Origin: an uncultured Gemmiger sp. | GTDB taxonomy: Bacteria; Bacillota; Clostridia; Oscillospirales; Ruminococcaceae | Assembly (NCBI RefSeq): GCF_934561205.1 | Contig: NZ_CAKTFU010000003.1 | Coordinates: 62,001-126,000, forward strand | DNA: 64,000 nucleotides | Reading direction: 5' to 3' | Program-made: the position numbers and the translations under genes | Notes under the pieces: generated by a model | Databases searched by the model: none | What the model saw: the letters and a program-made list of their open reading frames with translations, nothing else | What the model was told of the DNA's origin: nothing | Shown: positions 58,517-64,000 of the stretch, one piece after another | Numbering within the stretch: position 1 is the first letter of the stretch | Layout: each line of letters begins with the position of its first letter

Positions 58517-59376
58517 CAGCCATTTTTAAGCGGGAATTCCGCAGCTATTTTACCGGTATGGTCGGCTATGCCGTGGCAGCGGTCAGCCTGTTTTTTCTGG
58601 GGCTGTACTTTACCAACCGCAATCTTTTGTATCAATCCTCTGATTTCGCGGGCGTTTTGTACACAACTACGTTGATTTTGCTGTTTCTTTTGCCGGCAAT
58701 CAGTATGCGTTCTTTTGCGGAGGAACGCCGTGCCCGCACCGACCAGCTGCTGCTGACAAGCCCTGTCAGCATACCCGCAATCGTGGCGGGCAAGTTTCTG
58801 GCGCAGCTGGCGGTGTTCTGTGTGCCGCTGACGGCAGCTGCCGTTATGCCGCTGATTTTAACGGCGTTTGGCAAAGTTTCGCTGATATCCGCCTACGCCG
58901 CGCTGCTGGGATACATTCTGCTGGGCGGCGCCTGTCTTGCGGTGGGAACGTTTATCTCCTGCCTGACCGAAAACCAGATCGTCGCGTATCTTGCGAGCTT
59001 TGTGGTGCTGCTGATCGCCTACTTAATGAACGGCATCAAAACCATGTTCACCTCCGGCAACATTCTGGCGTTTGTGGTGTTCGCCTTGGTGCTGCTGGCA
59101 GTCAGTGTGGCGGTGGGGGTGCTCTGCAAAAATATTCTGGCGGGCGCGGGTGTGCTGGCTGTCGGCGCAGCGGCGCTGTTTGCGCTGTTTATCTTGCGCC
59201 CGACGTGGCTGCTTTCTGCCTTTGATGCGGTGCTTACGGCGCTGGCACTGTTTGCCCCCTATGCCGAAATCGTCGGCGGGTCGTTCAGCCTGCCCGTGAT
59301 TTTGTATTATCTTTCGGTCATCGGCGTGTTTCTGTTTTTTACAGGGCAGACGCTGGAACGCCGCCGCTGGAATTGA
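58513..59376 (+). CDS. ABC-2 type permease (GldF-like)
   Basis: A 287-residue membrane protein with six helices; it opens MTAIFKREFRSYFTGMVGYAV and has RSFAEERRARTDQLLLTSPVS, the usual cytoplasmic loop of this exporter class. ATG 58513 overlaps the ATPase stop (ATGA). With the preceding ATPase and the following Gld-G and DUF4340 proteins it makes a four-gene export system of the type common in Clostridia and unrelated to gliding there. The cargo is unknown. Confidence 0.88.
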   Translation: MTAIFKREFRSYFTGMVGYAVAAVSLFFLGLYFTNRNLLYQSSDFAGVLYTTTLILLFLLPAISMRSFAEERRARTDQLLLTSPVSIPAIVAGKFLAQLAVFCVPLTAAAVMPLILTAFGKVSLISAYAALLGYILLGGACLAVGTFISCLTENQIVAYLASFVVLLIAYLMNGIKTMFTSGNILAFVVFALVLLAVSVAVGVLCKNILAGAGVLAVGAAALFALFILRPTWLLSAFDAVLTALALFAPYAEIVGGSFSLPVILYYLSVIGVFLFFTGQTLERRRWN

Positions 59377-59394
59377 CACAAGGGGTGCTGTAAT

Positions 59395-60813
59395 ATGAAA
59401 AAATGCAAGTTGAAACACGGCAGCACCAAGGCGCTGCGCCACGGGTTGGCCTCGGTATTGCTTTCGGCGCTGGTGCTGGCGGCGGTCATTTTGGCCAACC
59501 TGGTGCTGCGGGCACTGCCTACCCAATATACAGAGTTTGATATCTCCACCAGTGCACTGTCCACCCTGACGGCAACCACCAAAACGCTGCTGCAGGGGCT
59601 GGACACCGATGTCACCGCCTATTACTTGGGCGAATCCGGGCAGGAGGATGGCAACATTACCCGCCTGCTGAACCGTTATGCGGGCGAAAGCACACACTTT
59701 ACCTGGCAGCAGCGCGACCCCGTGCTGTATCCCACCTTTGCGGCGCAGTATCCGGGGGCTTCGGCGGACGCGGTGGTGCTGGTCTGCGGCGATAACTACG
59801 AGGTGCTGAACTACTCCGGCGATTTGTATGAGCTGGACCTTGACACTTATTATGCCAGCGGCAGTCAGGTCTACACCTTTACCGCCGAAAACGCGCTGAC
59901 GGGAGGTATTTCCCGTGTTGTGCAGGGGGTCAGCCACACCGTGTACGAGCTGACGGGTCATGGCGAGACAGCGCTGGCAACCGATTTTACCGATACCCTG
60001 AAAAACGGCGGTATCACGGTGCAGACGCTCAACCTGACCACCGCGGGCAGCGTGCCGGAGGATGCCGAGGCGCTGATTTTGAATACGCCCCTCAATGATC
60101 TGACCGATGCCGAGACAGCCCTGCTGACCGACTATATCCAAAAGGGCGGCAAGCTGTTTGCGGCAACGGATTTCACTGCCGATATGCCGAATCTGACCGC
60201 CGTGCTGGCTCTCACCGGTATGGAGACTCAGCCGGGCATTTTGGTAGAGACCGACGCCAACCATTACCCCTACGGCTACCCGCAGACTTATCTGTTGCCC
60301 GCCATTGCATCGGGCGAGGTCACGGCGGGGGTATCCGGCAGCATTATGGCGTACACGCCCTTCGCGCAGGGGATATTGGCAGTGGACGATGAAAACTGGA
60401 CCTACACCGACGTGCTGACCACAAGCGAAACCGCCTATGCGATGCGCGACTACCTGACGGCTGACGAACTCCAAAAGGGAGAAAACGACCCCGAGGGCTG
60501 CTTTGCCGTGGCAATGGCAGCCCAAAGCGGCGTGACCGATGCCCGCGTGGTGTGGGTGAACTGCCCGAACTTTTTGTCCGCCACGGCAAACCAAAGCGTG
60601 TCGGGCGGCAACGCGCAGGTGTTCGGCAGCGCCGTCAACTGGCTGATCGGGCAGGAAAACACGACTGTCATTGACGGCAAAAGTCTGAGCGCCGAAAGCC
60701 TGCAGGTGTCTGCGGGTGCGGCTGCCGGGCTGGGGCTGCTGTTCACGCTGGGGCTGCCCATTGCCGTGCTGGCGGCGGGCGCCGTGGTATGTACCCTGCG
60801 CCGCCGCAGATAA
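59395..60813 (+). CDS. GldG family protein (ABC-type uncharacterised transport accessory)
   Basis: A 472-residue protein from ATG 59395, 18 bp after the permease. An N-terminal helix (ASVLLSALVLAAVILANLVL, about 19-38) and a C-terminal helix (AAGLGLLFTLGLPIAVLAAGAVV) bracket a large extracytoplasmic domain with the GldG start YTEFDISTSALSTLTATTKTLL and the ThuA/GATase-like YELTGHGE. It should act outside the membrane as partner of the GldA/F exporter. Confidence 0.87.
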   Translation: MKKCKLKHGSTKALRHGLASVLLSALVLAAVILANLVLRALPTQYTEFDISTSALSTLTATTKTLLQGLDTDVTAYYLGESGQEDGNITRLLNRYAGESTHFTWQQRDPVLYPTFAAQYPGASADAVVLVCGDNYEVLNYSGDLYELDLDTYYASGSQVYTFTAENALTGGISRVVQGVSHTVYELTGHGETALATDFTDTLKNGGITVQTLNLTTAGSVPEDAEALILNTPLNDLTDAETALLTDYIQKGGKLFAATDFTADMPNLTAVLALTGMETQPGILVETDANHYPYGYPQTYLLPAIASGEVTAGVSGSIMAYTPFAQGILAVDDENWTYTDVLTTSETAYAMRDYLTADELQKGENDPEGCFAVAMAAQSGVTDARVVWVNCPNFLSATANQSVSGGNAQVFGSAVNWLIGQENTTVIDGKSLSAESLQVSAGAAAGLGLLFTLGLPIAVLAAGAVVCTLRRRR

Positions 60814-60823
60814 GGAGGTTTCC

Positions 60824-61753
60824 ATGCAACGCACAAAACTGTTTTGGCTGGGCGGCCTGGCTGCCGTTGTGGCCTTGCTGGCGGGTGTGCTGGTGTTTTT
60901 GACCCAAAACGACACGCAGGACACACTTCTGCCGCTCTGCCCTTATGCCGCCGAGGAAATCACAGCCCTGAGCTATGCCGGCAGCGGTGTCGAGGCTGAT
61001 TTTGCCAAGGGCAGCGACGATGTCTGGCGGCTTTCCTCCGACCCGACGCTGCCGCTGCAGCAGACCATGGTCGAAAGTACCGTCGAAAGCTATGCCGTGC
61101 TGAACGCAAGCCGTAAGCTGGCGGGGGACGAACTGGCCGAGCTGCCCGCGCGCAGCGAAACCCCGCTGATGACCTTTTCTGTCGGGGCAGGGGATAAAAC
61201 GCTTTCCTACACGGTGGACAGTCTCAATGCCGTCACCGATACCTACTATGTTTACGATGCGGACGGCAATGTCTATGTGGTTGCCAAAAATGACCTGGTA
61301 ACGCTGTGCAAGTCGCCGCGCAAATACTATAAAGCGCAGACACTTACCGAGTATCAGACCGCCGACATTGCCAAGATGCAGGTCAACGACCTTTGTTTTG
61401 CACAGACCGACGGCAGCTGGACGCTGGACGACGATGCCGCGGCAGCCATAGACCAGAGCGCTGTCAACAAGATGGCGGCCACCCTTTTGCAGGCCCAGAC
61501 CCAATGGACCGTTACCTCCCCGCAGGACGACAGCGTTTACGGCCTGGATGCGCCCGATGTGCGCGCCACCCTGACCTTTACCGACGGCTCCTCGCTGACG
61601 GTGGTTTTCGGTGCCCTTTGCCCCGAAAGCGAGGGGGAGAATCTTTGCTATATGGCCGCCGACTGCACCCCCACCGTGGTGTATGAGGTCAGCGCTGCCT
61701 ACAAGGAGGCCTTTGCCGTAACCAGGGAAAGCCTGCTTGTACAGGAAGAATAA
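60824..61753 (+). CDS. DUF4340 domain-containing protein
   Basis: A 309-residue protein from ATG 60824 (MQRTKLFWLGGLAAVVALLAG) after AAGGAGG; the earlier frame is inside the GldG gene. An N-terminal anchor helix (residues 6-26) precedes a repeated DUF4340 beta domain (ITALSYAGSGVEADFAKGSDDVWRLSS, TLSYTVDSLNAVTDTYYVYD and a second copy from CFAQTDGSWTLDDD). It probably sits on the outer face as part of the Gld-type complex. Function unknown. Confidence 0.85.
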   Translation: MQRTKLFWLGGLAAVVALLAGVLVFLTQNDTQDTLLPLCPYAAEEITALSYAGSGVEADFAKGSDDVWRLSSDPTLPLQQTMVESTVESYAVLNASRKLAGDELAELPARSETPLMTFSVGAGDKTLSYTVDSLNAVTDTYYVYDADGNVYVVAKNDLVTLCKSPRKYYKAQTLTEYQTADIAKMQVNDLCFAQTDGSWTLDDDAAAAIDQSAVNKMAATLLQAQTQWTVTSPQDDSVYGLDAPDVRATLTFTDGSSLTVVFGALCPESEGENLCYMAADCTPTVVYEVSAAYKEAFAVTRESLLVQEE

Positions 61754-61761
61754 CCGCAAAA

Positions 61762-61799
61762 AAGCCCCGCCGAACCTGTTGCAGGTATCGGCGGGGCTT
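61762..61799. terminator. Bidirectional terminator after the Gld operon
   Basis: AAGCCCCGCCGA pairs with TCGGCGGGGCTT, with inner ACCTG/CAGGT. Confidence 0.85.
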
Positions 61800-61816
61800 C
61801 GTTTATTTTGGGTATA

Positions 61817-63499
61817 TTATGCCAGCAGCGGCTTTACGGCTTCGGCCAGCTTTTCCTTCTGGGCCTCGGCTTCGGCAAGATCCTTGCCCTTGGTGGTGAA
61901 GTAAGTCTTGATCTTCGGCTCGGTGCCGGAGGGGCGAATCACCACGGTGGCACCGCTTTCCAGCGTGTAGATCAGCACGTTGGCAGCGGGCAGGCCGGTT
62001 TCCTCGGGCTTTTTGTAGTCCACGGTCTTGACCACGGCGTCACCGTCAAAGTCCTTCGGCGGGTTGGTGCGCAGGTTGGCCATGATGCCGGCCATCTTGT
62101 CCATGCCGGACAGGCCGGGGAACTCAAAGCTGTCGACCTTGTTCAGGTAACGGCCGTACTCGGCATAGATGCGCTCCAGCTCTTCCTTGATGGAGCTGCC
62201 CTGCGCACGGTAGTAGGCAGCCATCTCGCAGATCAGCATACTGCCGATGATGGCGTCCTTGTCGCGGACATAGGGGCCTGCCAGGTAACCGTAGCTTTCC
62301 TCAAAGCCGAAGATAAAGCGGTCGACCTCGCCGTTCGCCTCCAGCTTGGCGATCTGGTCGCCGATCCACTTAAAGCCGGTCAGCACGTTGCGGCACTCCA
62401 CGCCGTAATGCTCGGCGACCTTGTCCGCCAGCGGGGTGGACACGATGGACTTGCACATAACGGGGGCTTTGGGCATGGTGCCCTGCTCGATGCGGCCTGC
62501 GCAGATGTAGTCCAGCAGCAAAACGCCGACTTCGTTGCCGGAAAGCAGCTCATAGCTGCCGTCCTTGCACTTGACGGCAATGCCCACGCGGTCGGCGTCG
62601 GGGTCGGTGGCCAGCATCAGGTCGGCGCCGGATTTCTCGGCCAGCTCCAGACCCAGGCGCAGCGCCTCAAAAATTTCGGGGTTGGGGTAGGGGCAGGTGG
62701 GGAAGTTGCCGTCCGGCTTTTCCTGTTCGGGCACGATGGTGATATCGGTAATGCCGATGTCGTGCAGGACATGGGTCACGGGTACCAGACCGGAGCCGTT
62801 CAGCGGGCTGTACACCAGCTTGAGCCCGGCCGTCTTGCAGATGCCGGGGCGGATGGAGCGCGCCTCAATGGCTTCGTACAGGGCGTTGATGCAATCCTCG
62901 CCCACATACTCGATCAGACCCTGTGCAAGACCCTCCTCAAAGGCGATGCGCTTGGCACCGGTCAGGATATCGGTTTTCTGGATCTCGGCATACACGATGT
63001 CGGCGGCTTCGTCGGTCATCTGGCAGCCGTCTGGACCGTAAGCCTTGTAGCCGTTGTACTTGGCGGGGTTGTGGCTGGCCGTGACCATAATGCCGGCGTT
63101 GCAGTGGTAGTAGCGGGTGGCAAAACTCAGGGCGGGCACAGGCATCAGGGCGCTGTAAATACGCACCTTGATACCGTTGGCGGCTAGAACCTCGGCGGCC
63201 GTGCGGGCAAACAGGTCGCTCTTGATGCGGCTGTCATAGCTGATGGCAACGGTCTGGCTGCCGCCCTGGGTCTTGACCCAGTTGGCAAGACCCTGCGTAG
63301 CCTGGCTGACAACGTAAACGTTCATACGGTTGGTGCCTGCGCCGATCACACCGCGCAAACCGGCGGTGCCGAACTTCAGCGCCACGGCAAAGCGGTCCTG
63401 AATGGCGGCATCGTCATCCTTGACGCTTTCCAGTTCTGGCTTCAGATCTGCATCGCACAGATCGGCAGCCAGCCAGCGGTCATACATTTCTTTATACAT
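61817..63499 (-). CDS. Phosphoglucomutase/phosphomannomutase (alpha-D-phosphohexomutase)
   Basis: A 560-residue enzyme from ATG 63499 (MYKEMYDRWLAADL) after GCAGGTG. LKFGTAGLRGVIGAGTNRMN is the entry block; the phosphoserine loop is TASHNPAKYNGYK, the metal loop DPDADR, the sugar loop GFEESYGY and the C-terminal phosphate loop RPSGTEPKIK. It exchanges phosphate between C1 and C6 of glucose or mannose, linking glycolysis to nucleotide-sugar and glycogen synthesis. The long form (PgcA type) is usual in Firmicutes. Confidence 0.94.
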   Translation of the reverse strand: MYKEMYDRWLAADLCDADLKPELESVKDDDAAIQDRFAVALKFGTAGLRGVIGAGTNRMNVYVVSQATQGLANWVKTQGGSQTVAISYDSRIKSDLFARTAAEVLAANGIKVRIYSALMPVPALSFATRYYHCNAGIMVTASHNPAKYNGYKAYGPDGCQMTDEAADIVYAEIQKTDILTGAKRIAFEEGLAQGLIEYVGEDCINALYEAIEARSIRPGICKTAGLKLVYSPLNGSGLVPVTHVLHDIGITDITIVPEQEKPDGNFPTCPYPNPEIFEALRLGLELAEKSGADLMLATDPDADRVGIAVKCKDGSYELLSGNEVGVLLLDYICAGRIEQGTMPKAPVMCKSIVSTPLADKVAEHYGVECRNVLTGFKWIGDQIAKLEANGEVDRFIFGFEESYGYLAGPYVRDKDAIIGSMLICEMAAYYRAQGSSIKEELERIYAEYGRYLNKVDSFEFPGLSGMDKMAGIMANLRTNPPKDFDGDAVVKTVDYKKPEETGLPAANVLIYTLESGATVVIRPSGTEPKIKTYFTTKGKDLAEAEAQKEKLAEAVKPLLA

Positions 63500-63557
63500 A
63501 GGTAACGCACCTGCTCTTTCGCAAAATTTACCGCATAATTTGTGGTAGCTTATACTA

Positions 63558-63586
63558 AATATACCAACTTTGACCGTGCGTGTCAA
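63558..63586 (-). promoter_or_regulatory. Promoter of the phosphohexomutase gene
   Basis: Minus strand: perfect TTGACA (63586-63581), 17 bp, TATATT (63563-63558). Confidence 0.8.
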
Positions 63587-63642
63587 TCGAATTTTGGCTA
63601 ATTTTGCCCATTCTTTGCGAATCTTTTTTACATCTTTAGCCC

Positions 63643-63671
63643 TTGCAAAACAACAGGTTCAAGTGTATATT
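63643..63671 (+). promoter_or_regulatory. Promoter of the last gene
   Basis: TTGCAA (63643-63648), 17 bp, TATATT (63666-63671). Confidence 0.65.
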
Positions 63672-63705
63672 GATTAGTAGTATGTATGGATAAGCGGGGC
63701 TGACT

Positions 63706-64000
63706 ATGAAAAACACTTCTGAATTGATCGTTATGCTGACATATAATGACTGCACGGTGCCCAACGCAGCCGAAGTTTTTGAACAGTGCAGGGAAACCCG
63801 CGCCCGCTGTTGGGGCTTTAAGGAGCAGGGGATTCCCTTTTCTGAGATGCAGGCGCTGTTTGCCCGCATGAAGGCCTGCGGTAAAACCACCTTTCTGGAA
63901 GTGGTTTCCTACACGGAGGAAGAATGTCTGCGCGGGGCACAAACAGCCGCAGCCTGCGGCTGTGATTATCTGATGGGCACACTGTTTTTCGATTCGGTCA
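63706..64000 (+). CDS. Unrecognised protein, 3' end outside window
   Basis: It starts at ATG 63706 after GCGGGG; 98 codons are visible. The product begins MKNTSELIVMLTYND and alternates beta strands and helices (AAEVFEQCRETRARCWGFKEQG, CGKTTFLEVVSYTEEE, AAACGCDYLMGTLFFDSV), a rhythm that suggests a TIM-barrel-type enzyme. The many Cys (seven in view) are notable. I recall similar clostridial proteins but cannot assign a function. Confidence 0.75.
   Translation, partial: MKNTSELIVMLTYNDCTVPNAAEVFEQCRETRARCWGFKEQGIPFSEMQALFARMKACGKTTFLEVVSYTEEECLRGAQTAAACGCDYLMGTLFFDSV

Overview
The window looks like chromosomal DNA from a GC-rich gut Firmicute of the Oscillospiraceae/Ruminococcaceae type (Gemmiger, Subdoligranulum or Faecalibacterium relatives are plausible). 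This is an inference from gene content and order, not a database match. The signs are AGGAGG-type ribosome binding sites, the Bacillota orders yloU-yloV-recG and ylxM-ffh-rpsP-khpA-rimM-trmD, an HPr with His15 and Ser46, YesN/YesM two-component genes, DUF1846 and DUF5685 proteins, and the strong G/C third-position bias that opens long false antisense reading frames. No rRNA, tRNA, CRISPR array, phage or transposase gene was seen.

Layout. 1-4230: a 2-hydroxyacyl-CoA dehydratase activase with a separate partner gene. 4309-12517: CBS protein (minus), then yloU-fakA-recG, a D,D-carboxypeptidase, nicotinate phosphoribosyltransferase and a small membrane protein. 12518-13016: a 37-codon gene and a cluster of 20-bp palindromes. 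13017-14702: glycosyltransferase and HAD phosphatase. 14914-18685: a solute-binding lipoprotein overlapping a hybrid histidine kinase with two receivers. 18959-19924: an orphan prepilin-like gene. 19998-21948 (minus): nucleotidyltransferase and a RING/DUF2628 membrane protein. 22141-26196: prfB, a MarR-type regulator and a CtpE-like P-type ATPase. 26266-33402 (minus): DUF1846, FeoA-FeoB fusion, J-domain protein, DUF5685, zinc-ribbon membrane protein and a divergent cysteine-synthase-fold enzyme.

33639-40410 is a housekeeping block: ylxM-ffh-rpsP-khpA, a 172-bp imperfect inverted repeat, rimM, a TrmD-GNAT fusion, ptsH and uvrC. 40430-48596 is a sugar sensing and uptake locus: YesN regulator, YesM kinase, a sugar-binding lipoprotein that probably feeds the kinase, then mglB-mglA-mglC and a 75-residue membrane protein. 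48655-50928 (minus): flavin reductase, glycosyltransferase and a Crp-type regulator divergent from a three-gene NitT/TauT-like ABC operon (51032-53416). coaX and coaBC diverge from abutting promoters (54232/54346). asnB, a Gld-type ABC operon (57560-61753), a phosphohexomutase (minus) and the start of an unrecognised gene complete the window.

The observations most worth a second look are the DUF5685/J-domain operon, in which DUF5685 carries two Asp-rich motifs like those of squalene/phytoene synthases; the TrmD-GNAT fusion; two separate binding-protein-plus-kinase sensory modules; the 172-bp inverted repeat before rimM; the palindrome cluster near 12.8 kb; and several compact divergent promoter regions with repeated boxes. 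I found nothing that looks like a complete undescribed defence or mobile system.
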